A stretch of 11,957 nt of DNA from an uncultured bacterium (GCA_905215755.1 CAJMRE010000048.1:1-11957); one strand, 5' to 3'. Positions 1-7,533 are shown, numbered from the stretch's first letter. The notes: generated by a model not told the origin, from the letters alone. Translations and numbers: made by a program.

Positions 1-408
1 GACTTGCAGCGACGGACCTCAGGACACTCTTACACCACGTCTGCGCGCGCGACCTAGTCTCATATCATTTGAGAAGTATCTAAGACCAATTGACTGAGTT
101 TTAGTATATTCACCCCTCTAAACACGACGATTCGGGGCTTTATGGAGCTTGAAATCGGTGGAAGCGGGCAATTTCAGCGACATTTTGCTGTTACTAAATT
201 TATGACAGTACTCATATTTGCCATTTTTTGCCCACCGGGTACCGCTAGGGGCTAGTCGAAGCTCCCCCAAACAGCTGGGAATGCGCCGATCGTCAGCATA
301 TCTTGTATATGGATGGCTCAGCAAAAGAAGTTGCGGTGGAATGGGGATTGATTTGCGGCTGATAAGCCAAAAACAGTCCCTATTCCACCGCAACTGATGT
401 GGGCGTCC
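1..408. other. Non-coding, AT-richer intergenic stretch
   Basis: No convincing gene is visible on either strand. Roughly 60-240 is clearly AT-richer than the rest of the window, with runs such as TTTAGTATATT near 100 and CCATTTTTTGCC near 220. The right end (323-395) is a long hairpin annotated separately as the degV terminator. A minus-strand open frame covering 118-393 has no ribosome binding site and runs through that hairpin, so it is not called. The AT-rich part could be the decayed edge of a mobile element or a dispersed intergenic repeat; nothing in the window decides this. Confidence 0.6.
323..395 (-). terminator. Long-hairpin terminator of the degV gene (repeat copy 1)
   Basis: The arms at 329-347 and 377-395 pair over 19 bp with one G-T wobble, and a small inner hairpin (GGCT at 357-360, AGCC at 365-368) sits in the loop. 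Read on the minus strand, the hairpin begins 13 nt after the degV stop codon and is followed by TTCTTTT, as expected for an intrinsic terminator. The outer arm AGTTGCGGTGGAAT and the trailing TTCTTTT recur in the element at 3601-3676, so this is one copy of a repeat family. No T-run follows on the plus strand, so it should terminate in one direction only. Confidence 0.8.
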
Positions 409-1269
409 CTAGCGAGTTGGCTGGTAGCGCGGGCAGTAGCTGATGGCGATGGCGTCGACGCCTACGTGGGTCGCGATGGTGCAGCCGATGGGGCCGGTGC
501 CGGCGTCTACGTAGTTCTGGCCTGCGAGCGCCTGGTTGACGAGCTCCTGCTCCTCGGCGGCGCCGGTCGTGAGCACGCGAACGCTGGAGCCCGGATGCTC
601 GGTCAAAAATGCGAGGCAATCGGCCATGGTGTTGGCGACGATGCGCTTGGCGCCGCGGCCCTTTTTGATGGCCTTGATCTCGCCCGATTTCCACTCCGGC
701 GAAACGGCCAGGCGAATGTTGAGCATCTGCGTGAGCTGGCCGGCGAGTTTGGGCGCGCGGCCGTTCTTAACGAGGTTCTCGAGCGTGCGGGGAATCAGCA
801 GCAGGTGGGCGTCGGGCAGCGTCGCGCGGATCTGCGCCTCGGTCTCGTCCAGGCTGCGGCCGTCCTCGCGCATGGCCAGCGCGTACTCCACCAGCAGACC
901 CTCGGCGCCCGAGCCGGTGCGCGAGTCGATGCAGCGCACGTCGAGCTCGTGCGTTTCGGCCGTCAGGCTGGCGTTGGCATAGCAGGCGGACCACTCGCTG
1001 CACAGCGAGATAAAGATGGCGCTGTCGTGGCCGTCGGCGAGCACGCGGTCAAAGAGTGCCTTGAACTCGCCGGCGCTCGGCTGCGAGGTGTGCGGCAGTT
1101 GCTCGGAGCCGGCCATGCGCGCGACGTACTCCTGGGCGGTAATCTGCACCTGGTCGAGCAGGTCCTCGCCCTCGATAATCACATGCAGCGGAATCACGTA
1201 AATGCCGAGCTCTTGGGCGCGGGCGGGGGAGATGTCCGACGTGGAGTCGGTTATGATGGCAAAAGACAT
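409..1269 (-). CDS. DegV family fatty-acid-binding protein (FakB-like)
   Basis: The protein has 286 residues, typical for DegV. DegV/FakB proteins bind one fatty acid and, where a FakA kinase exists, present it for phosphorylation so that exogenous fatty acids enter phospholipid synthesis in the cytoplasm. The N-terminal ITDSTSDIS (5-13), TSQPS (61-65), the serine-rich segment ISLCSEWSACYANA (87-100) and the C-terminal GPIGCTIATHVG (259-270) match the order of family motifs. Two are divergent: the usual SS-x-LSGTY segment reads SLCSEWSACY, and the usual H-x-GPG reads HVGVD. The start at 1269 is chosen because AAAGGTG lies just upstream; a longer frame back to 1326 adds an Arg-rich stretch with no homology-like character. 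The gene is divergent from the HAD gene and ends at a hairpin terminator. No fakA kinase is in the window, so the lipid role is inferred from the family. Confidence 0.88.
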   Translation of the reverse strand: MSFAIITDSTSDISPARAQELGIYVIPLHVIIEGEDLLDQVQITAQEYVARMAGSEQLPHTSQPSAGEFKALFDRVLADGHDSAIFISLCSEWSACYANASLTAETHELDVRCIDSRTGSGAEGLLVEYALAMREDGRSLDETEAQIRATLPDAHLLLIPRTLENLVKNGRAPKLAGQLTQMLNIRLAVSPEWKSGEIKAIKKGRGAKRIVANTMADCLAFLTEHPGSSVRVLTTGAAEEQELVNQALAGQNYVDAGTGPIGCTIATHVGVDAIAISYCPRYQPTR

Positions 1270-1425
1270 AATTGCACCTTTCGTTGGGACGCTTGCGCGC
1301 CGCCTTCTGAGAGCAAAGTGCGACAAGTATAGTAGAGTCGTTCCACATTGCTAGGTTCAATTGTTGAATAGTCAACAGTTTGAAGTCTCGGTGTGGAAAT
1401 CGTCAACTGGGGAAGAGGAATGCCG

Positions 1426-2088
1426 ATGGAGGCGTTGGAGATAGGCAAACGGCCGGTCGTGTTGTTTGATTTTGACGGCACAGTGGCAGATACGGGCCGG
1501 GCGGTGATGACCTCGACGCGCAAGACGCTGGCTGCGCGCGGGTTTTCGGAGGCGCAGATGGGTGATCTGCGCCGTATGATCGGGCCGCCCCTGTGGAAGA
1601 GCTTTCACGACTTTTACGGCTTTTCGCGCGAGGAGTCGCTTGTGGTGGCCGACGAGTACCGCGCATTTTTTGATGAGCTGGGGCCGGAGGAGTACCCCGT
1701 GTTCGATGGGATCCCCGAGCTGCTGGATGGGTTGGTCGCCCAAGGCAAGCGTATGGCCGTGGCGACGTCGCGCATGGAGGCAAAGTGTATCGACATGGTG
1801 CGTGAGCTCGAGCTTTCTCAGTTTGAGTCGGTGGTTGGCATGAATCCGCCGCAGGGACGCGAGACCAAGGCCGATTCGGTCCGCGATGCCCTGGCGGCGC
1901 TCGGTGCGACGGCCGACGATACCGTGATGATCGGCGATCGCTTTAACGATGTGGAGGGCGCGCACGCGATGGGCGTGCCGTGCATTGGCATCTATTCGGG
2001 CGCGGCGGCGCCGGGCGAGCACGAGGCTGCGGGTGCCGATGCGGTGGTGCACTCGGTGGCCGAGCTTGCTAAACTTTTCGCTATCTAA
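1426..2088 (+). CDS. HAD-superfamily phosphatase, phosphoglycolate phosphatase (Gph)-like
   Basis: This is a 220-residue cytoplasmic HAD hydrolase. Motif I is DFDGTVADTG with nucleophile D15 and acid D17. Motif II is VATSR around residues 112-116, motif III is K148 in RETKAD, and motif IV is MIGDRFND with D171 and D175. Residues about 20-90 form a helical C1-type cap, as in Gph and PpaX enzymes that dephosphorylate small phosphate esters or pyrophosphate; the true substrate cannot be read from the sequence. The ATG at 1426 is preferred because GGAAGAGG (1411-1418) lies seven bases upstream. An ATG at 1420 would touch that site, and a GTG at 1393 lacks one. The 54-nt gap to the dipeptidase, with no clear terminator, suggests cotranscription. 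Confidence 0.85.
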   Translation: MEALEIGKRPVVLFDFDGTVADTGRAVMTSTRKTLAARGFSEAQMGDLRRMIGPPLWKSFHDFYGFSREESLVVADEYRAFFDELGPEEYPVFDGIPELLDGLVAQGKRMAVATSRMEAKCIDMVRELELSQFESVVGMNPPQGRETKADSVRDALAALGATADDTVMIGDRFNDVEGAHAMGVPCIGIYSGAAAPGEHEAAGADAVVHSVAELAKLFAI

Positions 2089-2103
2089 TGACGTGATGTG
2101 AGG

Positions 2104-2119
2104 GACGGGCGTGCCCGTC
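2104..2119 (+). promoter_or_regulatory. Short GC-rich inverted repeat between the HAD and dipeptidase genes
   Basis: The arms GACGGGC (2104-2110) and GCCCGTC (2113-2119) are perfect complements separated by two bases, so the RNA would form a tight hairpin with the inner pairs open. No T-run follows, so it is not a standard terminator. It lies 10 nt upstream of the strong ribosome binding site AAGGAGGT (2130-2137) of the dipeptidase gene and could act as an RNA processing or stability element. Function is not established. Confidence 0.4.
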
Positions 2120-2142
2120 GCTCATTGCTAAGGAGGTCGTCC

Positions 2143-3579
2143 ATGAATCAGGTGGAGCAGAGCGTCGCCGAGTATGTCGACGAGGTCTGGGAGGATGTCG
2201 TCGCCGATATCGAGCAGCTGGTGAGCTATCCGTCCGTGGCCGTTGCTGCCGATGCGGAGCCCGGCGCGCCGTTTGGCCGCCCGGTCCGTGACGCACTCGA
2301 TTGCGCGCTCGGCATCGCGCAGAAGCTCGGCTACCAGACGAGCGATGACGAGGGCTTTGTGGGAATCGCCGATATTCCGGGCCGCGGCGATAAGCAGCTC
2401 GCGACCATCTGCCATGTGGACGTGGTGCCCGCTGGCCCCGGTTGGAACACCGACCCGTTTGCGATGGAGCGCCGCGAGGGCTGGCTGCTCGGCCGTGGCG
2501 TGATCGACGACAAGGGTCCGGCGGTGCTGTCGCTCTACGCTGGTGCTTATCTGCTCAGGCACGGCATTGTGCCGCGCTATACCTTCCGTGCGCTGCTGGG
2601 CTGCGATGAGGAAGTGGGCATGTCCGACGTTCACCATTATCTGGAGAACCACGCAGACCCCGACTTTCTGTTTACGCCCGATGCCGAGTTCCCGGTTTGC
2701 AATGCCGAGAAGGGCCAGTTTGGGGCGACGTTTGTGAGCCCCAAGATCGACGGCGGGCGCATCGTGTCCTGGAGCGGTGCCGAGGCGAGCAACGCCATTC
2801 CGTCGCAGTCTATCTGCGAACTCGCGATTGCCGCCGATGAGCTGCCGGCACCGGTCGAGAACGCCGACCGCCTGGAGATCACGACGCTCGATAACGGGCA
2901 TGCGCAGATTTTTGCCCGCGGTATTGGCGGTCACGCCTCGATGCCCGAGGGAACGATCAATGCCGTCGGCCTTATCGTGGCGTATCTGCGCGAGGCCGAG
3001 GACGCGTTTGGTGCCCGTGGCGAGCGCCTGCTGACGCCTGCCGAGCACGAGTTTGTCAAGTTTTTGGCTTTTGTGCATGCGGACGCCTATGGCCGCGGCC
3101 TGGGCATCGACGCGACGAGCCCCGCGTTTGGCCCGCTCACCTGCAACCCCGGCGTCATCCGTGTGGCGGATGGCCACATCGAGCAGGTCATTGACGTGCG
3201 TTTCCCCGATAGCACCAGTGCCGATACCATCTGCGAGCAACTCGAGCCGCTCGTGGGCCGCTTTGGCGTGACGTGCCGTGTGGGTCGTGCAAAGGTGCCG
3301 TTCTCGGTCTCTGCCGACGATCCGGCCGTGAAGGCGCTTATCGATACCTATAACGAGTTTACGGGCAAGCATGCCGAGCCCTTTGCCATGGGCGGCGGCA
3401 CGTACGCGCGCAACTTTGCCCGCGCCGTCTCGTTTGGCCCCGAGGAGACCGGCCTGGAGCTGCCCGCATGGGGCGGCCAGATGCACGGCCCCAACGAGTG
3501 CGCCAACGAGGAGCAGCTCAAGCAAGCGCTCAAGATCTATATCGTGGCAATCCTCCGTTTGAATGAATTAGAGCTTTAA
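2143..3579 (+). CDS. pepV: M20 family dipeptidase, PepV-type
   Basis: This 478-residue zinc metallopeptidase matches PepV in length. PepV-type enzymes release N-terminal residues from dipeptides and some related substrates in the cytoplasm. The di-zinc site is complete: H91 and the catalytic-side D93 in CHVDVV, bridging D122 in GVIDDKGP, general base E156 and ligand E157 in CDEEVG, D180 in FTPDAEF, and H448 in QMHGPNE. H264 in IGGHAS is the lid-domain histidine expected to stabilise the transition state. Residues about 190-385 form the inserted lid domain. The ATG at 2143 is chosen because a near-perfect site, AAGGAGGT, ends five bases upstream; a GTG at 2098 is open but has no such signal. 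It probably shares a transcript with the HAD gene and ends at the long hairpin at 3601. The exact peptide specificity is not readable. Confidence 0.92.
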   Translation: MNQVEQSVAEYVDEVWEDVVADIEQLVSYPSVAVAADAEPGAPFGRPVRDALDCALGIAQKLGYQTSDDEGFVGIADIPGRGDKQLATICHVDVVPAGPGWNTDPFAMERREGWLLGRGVIDDKGPAVLSLYAGAYLLRHGIVPRYTFRALLGCDEEVGMSDVHHYLENHADPDFLFTPDAEFPVCNAEKGQFGATFVSPKIDGGRIVSWSGAEASNAIPSQSICELAIAADELPAPVENADRLEITTLDNGHAQIFARGIGGHASMPEGTINAVGLIVAYLREAEDAFGARGERLLTPAEHEFVKFLAFVHADAYGRGLGIDATSPAFGPLTCNPGVIRVADGHIEQVIDVRFPDSTSADTICEQLEPLVGRFGVTCRVGRAKVPFSVSADDPAVKALIDTYNEFTGKHAEPFAMGGGTYARNFARAVSFGPEETGLELPAWGGQMHGPNECANEEQLKQALKIYIVAILRLNELEL

Positions 3580-3600
3580 GGTTTCGCGGTTTCCCAATCT

Positions 3601-3676
3601 AAGTTGCGGTGGAATAGTTCCTAGAATCGGCTGCCTAACAGCCAAACAGGAACTATTTCACCGCAACTTCTTTTTT
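3601..3676 (+). terminator. Long-hairpin terminator of the dipeptidase gene (repeat copy 2)
   Basis: The arms at 3601-3622 and 3648-3669 pair over 22 bp with one G-T wobble. An inner hairpin GGCTG (3629-3633) / CAGCC (3639-3643) sits in the loop, and CTTTTTT follows at 3670-3676. It starts 21 nt after the pepV stop. The outer stem shares AGTTGCGGTGGAAT with the element at 323-395, while the distal stem differs in sequence but stays paired. Confidence 0.88.
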
Positions 3677-3731
3677 ATCGGTGTAAAAGGCGGGCCATGC
3701 ATGTCAGCGGGATTGTTATTCGTTTGTAAAG

Positions 3732-3754
3732 CCCTGCCGCGCTTGCGGTAAGGG
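3732..3754 (+). promoter_or_regulatory. Hairpin in the region upstream of pstS
   Basis: CCCT (3732-3735) and CCGC (3737-3740) pair with AGGG (3751-3754) and GCGG (3745-3748), leaving a small interior loop and a four-base hairpin loop. TTTAT follows directly. It could be a second, weak terminator after the dipeptidase gene or, if the pst promoter lies upstream, an attenuator. A phosphate-regulon box could not be identified by eye in 3677-3872. Confidence 0.35.
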
Positions 3755-3825
3755 TTTATCAAATGCCCGTAAGAAACCGCAGTTGGCGCGGGTGCTGCCC
3801 GGTCGGGGCCGTATCTTTCCAAACA

Positions 3826-3854
3826 GCAAAGCGGGCAGGGTGCCCGCGAGTTGC
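3826..3854 (+). promoter_or_regulatory. Leader hairpin just upstream of the pstS ribosome binding site
   Basis: GCGGGC (3831-3836) and GCCCGC (3842-3847) are perfectly complementary around the loop AGGGT. The pairing extends through GCAA (3826-3829) and TTGC (3851-3854) across a small interior loop. The hairpin ends eight bases before the Shine-Dalgarno AAAGGAAG (3862-3869) and leaves that site free, so a stabilising or regulatory 5' leader structure is plausible. There is no T-run, so it is not a terminator. Confidence 0.45.
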
Positions 3855-3872
3855 ATGTATGAAAGGAAGATC

Positions 3873-4811
3873 ATGCTCGATCAGGCTTATTCTCGTCGTC
3901 AGTTCCTCGGCCTTGCTGGTGGTCTTGCCAGCATCGTCGGTCTCGGTCTCGTTGGCTGCGGCGGCTCCGGCGCATCCGACGCCGCCGACAAGGGCAGCGC
4001 CGCTGCTGCCGAGTCCGTCTCCGGCGAGGTGACCTACGACGGTGCCTCTTCGTTCCAGGCTCTCGTCGAGGCCGCTGCCGAGAAGTTCATGGATGCCAAC
4101 CCGGACGTCTCCGTCTCCGGCTCGGGCAACGGTTCGGGCAAGGGCCTGACCGCTGTCGCCGCCGGCACCATCACCATCGGTAACTCCGACGTCTTCGCCG
4201 AGACCAAGCTCGAGGCCGACCAGGTCAAGAACCTCGTCGACCACGAGGTCGCCGTTGTGGGCATGGGTCCCGTCGTCTCCAAGAACGTGACGGTCGACGA
4301 CCTGTCCCTTGAGCAGCTCAAGGGCATCTTCTCCGGCCAGATCACCAACTGGAAGGAGGTCGGCGGCGACGACGCCACCATCGTCGTGCTCAACCGCAAG
4401 GCCGGCTCCGGTACCCGCGCCACCTTCGAGGCGGCCGTCTTTGGCGACGAGACCGTCGACTTTAAGGGCGACGCCGAGCTCGACAAGTCCGGCGATGTCC
4501 AGACTCAGATGGGCAGCACCGACAACGCCATCTCCTACCTGGACTTCTCGCACTTCGATGACTCCAAGTTCAACGCCATCAAGGTCGAGGGCGTGGAGCC
4601 CAAGAGCGCAAACGTCACCGACGACTCCTTTAAGATCTGGGCGACCGAGCACATGTACTGCGCAAAGGACGCCGACGATGCCACCAAGACATTCCTGGAG
4701 TTCATGCTTTCCGACGACGTCCAGGGCAAACTTGTCGAGGAGCAGGGCTTTATCCCCGTCTCTGCCATGAAGGTCGTCAAGGACGCCAGCGGCAAGGTCT
4801 CCGCTAAATAG
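3873..4811 (+). CDS. pstS: Phosphate ABC transporter substrate-binding lipoprotein PstS
   Basis: This 312-residue exported phosphate-binding protein captures inorganic phosphate at the outer membrane face and delivers it to PstC and PstA. The N-terminus carries a twin-arginine motif SRRQFLG (7-13), a hydrophobic core and a lipobox LVGC with lipidation at C29, so it looks like a Tat-exported lipoprotein. A Ser/Ala/Gly-rich linker follows (30-50). Phosphate-contact segments are DGASSF (56-61), GSGNGSGKG (83-91), GNSDVF (103-108) and the PstS hallmark RKAGSGTR (175-182). The ATG at 3873 has AAAGGAAG upstream; an in-frame ATG at 3855 would add six residues but has no good site. pstC begins 25 nt downstream with no hairpin between them. 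Phosphate-starvation control is expected from the family, but no operator was recognised. Confidence 0.95.
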   Translation: MLDQAYSRRQFLGLAGGLASIVGLGLVGCGGSGASDAADKGSAAAAESVSGEVTYDGASSFQALVEAAAEKFMDANPDVSVSGSGNGSGKGLTAVAAGTITIGNSDVFAETKLEADQVKNLVDHEVAVVGMGPVVSKNVTVDDLSLEQLKGIFSGQITNWKEVGGDDATIVVLNRKAGSGTRATFEAAVFGDETVDFKGDAELDKSGDVQTQMGSTDNAISYLDFSHFDDSKFNAIKVEGVEPKSANVTDDSFKIWATEHMYCAKDADDATKTFLEFMLSDDVQGKLVEEQGFIPVSAMKVVKDASGKVSAK

Positions 4812-4836
4812 GTAATCGCCCCCGGAAAGGTTTGCA

Positions 4837-5745
4837 ATGGCAAAACAGCTGCCAAAGCGCGACCTTGAGAACGTGGGCCTGGGCGTCACGGGTGCGTGCG
4901 TAGCGCTCGTGACGCTTGTCGTTGCCGCACTCATCTTTATGGTCGCCCAAAAGGGTCTCTCGGCTTTTGTCAAGGACGGCGTCTCGGTCGTCGAGTTTTT
5001 CACCGGCACCAAGTGGGACCTGGCCAACACAGCCGAAAACGGCCTGCCCTATACCGGCGCCCTGCCCCTGATCGTCACCTCGTTTGCGGTCATGGTGCTC
5101 TCCACGCTTATCGCGCTGCCCATCGCCATCGGCTCTGCCATCTTTGCGGTCGAGATTAGCCCTAAGTTTGGCTCTAAGATCTTTCAGCCGCTCATTGAGC
5201 TTTTGACCGGCATCCCCTCGGTCGTCTTTGGCCTGATCGGTTTTCACGTGGTCGTCGGTCTTATGAAGAGCGTTTTCCACGTGAGCACGGGCCTGGGCAT
5301 CTTGCCCGGCGCCATCGTGCTGGCCGTCATGATCCTGCCGACCATGACCACGCTTTCGGTCGATGGCCTGCGCGCCGTGCCCGACGGCTACCGCCAGGGC
5401 TCGCTCGCGCTGGGCTACACCCGCTGGCAGACCATCTGGCACGTGGTGCTCAAGTCCGCCATGCCGTCGCTCATGACCGCGGTTATCTTGGGCATGACCC
5501 GCGCCTTTGGCGAGACGCTCGCCGTGCGCATGGTCATCGGCGGCATCGAGGCCATGCCGACGTCGCTGCTGTCGCCGGCTTCGACCATCACCACCACGCT
5601 CACCACGTCCATGGCAGTCTATGCCGAGGGCTCGGCCCAAGACGATGTTCTGTGGGCGCTCGGCCTGCTGCTGATGGGCATGAGTCTCATCTTCATCCTG
5701 ATCATCCACCTTATCGGCCGCAAGGGGGCGAAGGCTCGTGGCTAG
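4837..5745 (+). CDS. pstC: Phosphate ABC transporter permease PstC
   Basis: This 302-residue inner-membrane protein forms half of the phosphate channel. About six hydrophobic segments are visible, near residues 18-38, 76-106, 120-145, 155-172, 208-235 and 270-293. The cytoplasmic coupling loop that docks on PstB reads DGLRAVPDGYRQGSLALGYT (176-195), followed by RWQTI and KSAMP, matching the permease EAA-loop pattern. The PstC-type segment LPYTGALPLIVTS (70-82) precedes the core transmembrane domain. The ATG is preceded by GGAAAGG (4824-4830). The 3' end overlaps the pstA start by eight bases, so the two are translationally coupled. Confidence 0.95.
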   Translation: MAKQLPKRDLENVGLGVTGACVALVTLVVAALIFMVAQKGLSAFVKDGVSVVEFFTGTKWDLANTAENGLPYTGALPLIVTSFAVMVLSTLIALPIAIGSAIFAVEISPKFGSKIFQPLIELLTGIPSVVFGLIGFHVVVGLMKSVFHVSTGLGILPGAIVLAVMILPTMTTLSVDGLRAVPDGYRQGSLALGYTRWQTIWHVVLKSAMPSLMTAVILGMTRAFGETLAVRMVIGGIEAMPTSLLSPASTITTTLTTSMAVYAEGSAQDDVLWALGLLLMGMSLIFILIIHLIGRKGAKARG

Positions 5746-6664
5746 CACGCGTATCCACATCGACGAGGCGAGGCTCGGGCGTGTCCAAAAGCAGGACCGC
5801 TTCGCCACGGGCGTGTTGACGGCGATCGTCGCCATCGTCATGCTCACCGTCGTCTCCATGGTGGCCTATATCCTGTTCGAGGGCATCTCGACGCTGTTCC
5901 AGCCGGGCTTTCTCACAGAGCCGTCGCGCGCCAACGGAACGCAGGGCGGCGTGCTCTACCAGCTGTTCGACTCGTTCTACCTGCTGCTGATCACTCTGAT
6001 CATCTCGGTGCCCATCAGCCTAGGCGGAGCGGTCTTCCTGGTTGAGTACGCGCCGAACGGCCCTATCCGCGACATCGCCTCTACCGCCATCGAGACGCTG
6101 TCCTCGCTGCCTTCCATCGTCGTCGGCATGTTTGGCTTCCTGGTGTTCTCGGTGCAGCTGGGCTGGAAGTACTCCATCATCTCCGGCGCCGTCGCGCTCA
6201 CCATGTTCAATATCCCCATTCTGGTGCGCGTGATTCAGCAGGCGCTCGAGGACGTGCCACAGGCCCAGCGCGATGCATGCCTGGCCATGGGCCTTACCCG
6301 CTGGGAGGCCACGCTGCACATCCTGATTCCCGAGGCCATGCCCGCCATCGTGACCGGCATCGTGCTTTCGGCCGGCCGCGTCTTTGGCGAGGCCGCGGCG
6401 CTGCTCTTTACCTCGGGCATGAGCTCGCCGGTGCGTCTGAACTTCTTGAGCTTTAACCTGTCGAGCCCCACCTGCGCCTGGAACGTGTTCCGCCCCGGTG
6501 AGTCGCTCGCCGTGCACATCTACAAGATCTATGGCGAGGGCAGCCCCGAGGCCCAGCAGATCGTTTGGGGCACCGCGGCGCTGCTGATGATTTGCGTGCT
6601 GCTGTTTAACGTAGTCGCCCGTATCGTGGGCAAACAACTGGCAAGGAAGATGACGGCCGAATGA
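5738..6664 (+). CDS. pstA: Phosphate ABC transporter permease PstA
   Basis: This 308-residue membrane protein pairs with PstC to form the phosphate translocation path. Hydrophobic segments lie near residues 25-48, 78-105, 124-140, 147-165, 200-224 and 276-297. The coupling loop QALEDVPQAQRDACLAMGLT (168-187), followed by RWEAT and a HILIPEAMP stretch, is the EAA-type contact with PstB. The likely start is the GTG at 5738, inside the end of pstC, with AAGGGGGCG just upstream. The stop TGA overlaps the pstB start as ATGA, so the permease and ATPase genes are tightly coupled. The extra-cytoplasmic insertion at residues 226-262 contains two separated cysteine-containing stretches but no recognisable domain. 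Confidence 0.94.
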   Translation: MASTRIHIDEARLGRVQKQDRFATGVLTAIVAIVMLTVVSMVAYILFEGISTLFQPGFLTEPSRANGTQGGVLYQLFDSFYLLLITLIISVPISLGGAVFLVEYAPNGPIRDIASTAIETLSSLPSIVVGMFGFLVFSVQLGWKYSIISGAVALTMFNIPILVRVIQQALEDVPQAQRDACLAMGLTRWEATLHILIPEAMPAIVTGIVLSAGRVFGEAAALLFTSGMSSPVRLNFLSFNLSSPTCAWNVFRPGESLAVHIYKIYGEGSPEAQQIVWGTAALLMICVLLFNVVARIVGKQLARKMTAE

Positions 6665-7533
6665 GCGAGATAAATGCAACGCCCGCAACTGAGGCGGCAT
6701 CGTCCGAGACCCAGGACTTTTTGTCGAGCGTGGGGGAGAGCGAGAAGCGCGTGCGCGCGAGCGGCAAGGCCGTGAGCGACGAGGTCGTGCTCTCCACCAA
6801 GGACGTCAACGTGTACTATGGCGACCACCATGCACTGCACAATACGTCGCTCGACTTTCACAAGGGCGAGATCACGGCGCTCATCGGGCCTTCGGGCTGC
6901 GGTAAGTCGACCTTCTTGCGTAGCCTCAACCTCATGAATCGCGAGATTCGCGGCTGCCGCGTGGAGGGCGAGATCAACTATCGCGGGCGCAACGTGAACA
7001 CCAAGACCGAAAACACCTACGAGCTGCGCCGTTCCATTGGCATGGTGTTCCAGCAGCCCAACCCGTTCCGCAAGTCCATTCGCGACAACATCACGTTTGC
7101 GCCTAAGCGCCACGGCATCACCGACCGCGACGAGCTCGACCGCATGGTCGAGGAAAGCCTGCGCGGCGCGGCGCTTTGGGACGAGGTCAAAGACAAGCTC
7201 GACAAGAGCGCCTACGCGCTTTCGGGCGGCCAGCAGCAGCGTCTGTGCATCGCGCGCACGCTGGCGCTCAACCCCGACGTGATTCTGTTCGACGAGCCCT
7301 GCTCGGCGCTCGACCCCATCTCGACGCTGGCGATCGAGGACCTCATGTCATCGATCGTGGCCGACCGCGCCATCGTTATCGTGACGCACAACATGGAGCA
7401 GGCGTCGCGCGTGTCCAACCGCACGGCGTTCTTCTACATGGGCGATATGGTCGAGTACGACGAGACTGACGAGATTTTCCAACGGCCCAAGGATAAGCGG
7501 CTGAATGATTACCTCACCGGCATGTTCTCCTAG
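6661..7533 (+). CDS. pstB: Phosphate ABC transporter ATPase PstB
   Basis: This 290-residue cytoplasmic ATPase drives phosphate import. Its nucleotide-binding motifs are all intact: Walker A GPSGCGKST (76-84), Q-loop QQPNPF (131-136), signature LSGGQQQR (187-194), Walker B VILFDEP (207-213) and the switch histidine H243 in VTHNM. The PstB-typical AMNR-like region appears as LNLMNREI. The core matches PstB of about 250 residues, and an N-terminal extension of roughly 40 residues (1-40, Ala/Ser/Glu-rich, probably disordered) is additional. The ATG at 6661 overlaps the pstA stop, which supports this start, although an internal start would remove the extension. A strong terminator follows 56 nt downstream. 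PhoU, which often follows pstB and links transport to PhoR signalling, is absent here. Confidence 0.96.
   Translation: MSEINATPATEAASSETQDFLSSVGESEKRVRASGKAVSDEVVLSTKDVNVYYGDHHALHNTSLDFHKGEITALIGPSGCGKSTFLRSLNLMNREIRGCRVEGEINYRGRNVNTKTENTYELRRSIGMVFQQPNPFRKSIRDNITFAPKRHGITDRDELDRMVEESLRGAALWDEVKDKLDKSAYALSGGQQQRLCIARTLALNPDVILFDEPCSALDPISTLAIEDLMSSIVADRAIVIVTHNMEQASRVSNRTAFFYMGDMVEYDETDEIFQRPKDKRLNDYLTGMFS

Noticed and set aside
118..393. Open frame of 91 codons on the minus strand
   Set aside because: No ribosome binding site, composition unlike a gene here, and it reads straight through the hairpin terminator at 323-395.
397..1332. 311-codon plus-strand frame over the degV gene
   Set aside because: The minus strand encodes a clear DegV protein with its ribosome binding site and terminator; the plus-strand product is low-complexity.
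1320..1376. Possible divergent promoter between degV and the HAD gene (minus-strand TATACT at 1331-1326, TTGAAC at 1360-1355, palindrome GTTGA/TCAAC at 1363-1376)
   Set aside because: The spacing between the candidate -35 and -10 is about 23 bp, too long, and no alternative pair scores well by eye.
2128..3525. 465-codon frame antisense to the dipeptidase
   Set aside because: Shadow of a gene with complete catalytic residues on the plus strand; no domain and no start signal.
3759..5030. 423-codon frame antisense to pstS and pstC
   Set aside because: Shadow frame spanning two well-supported plus-strand genes and their intergenic gap.
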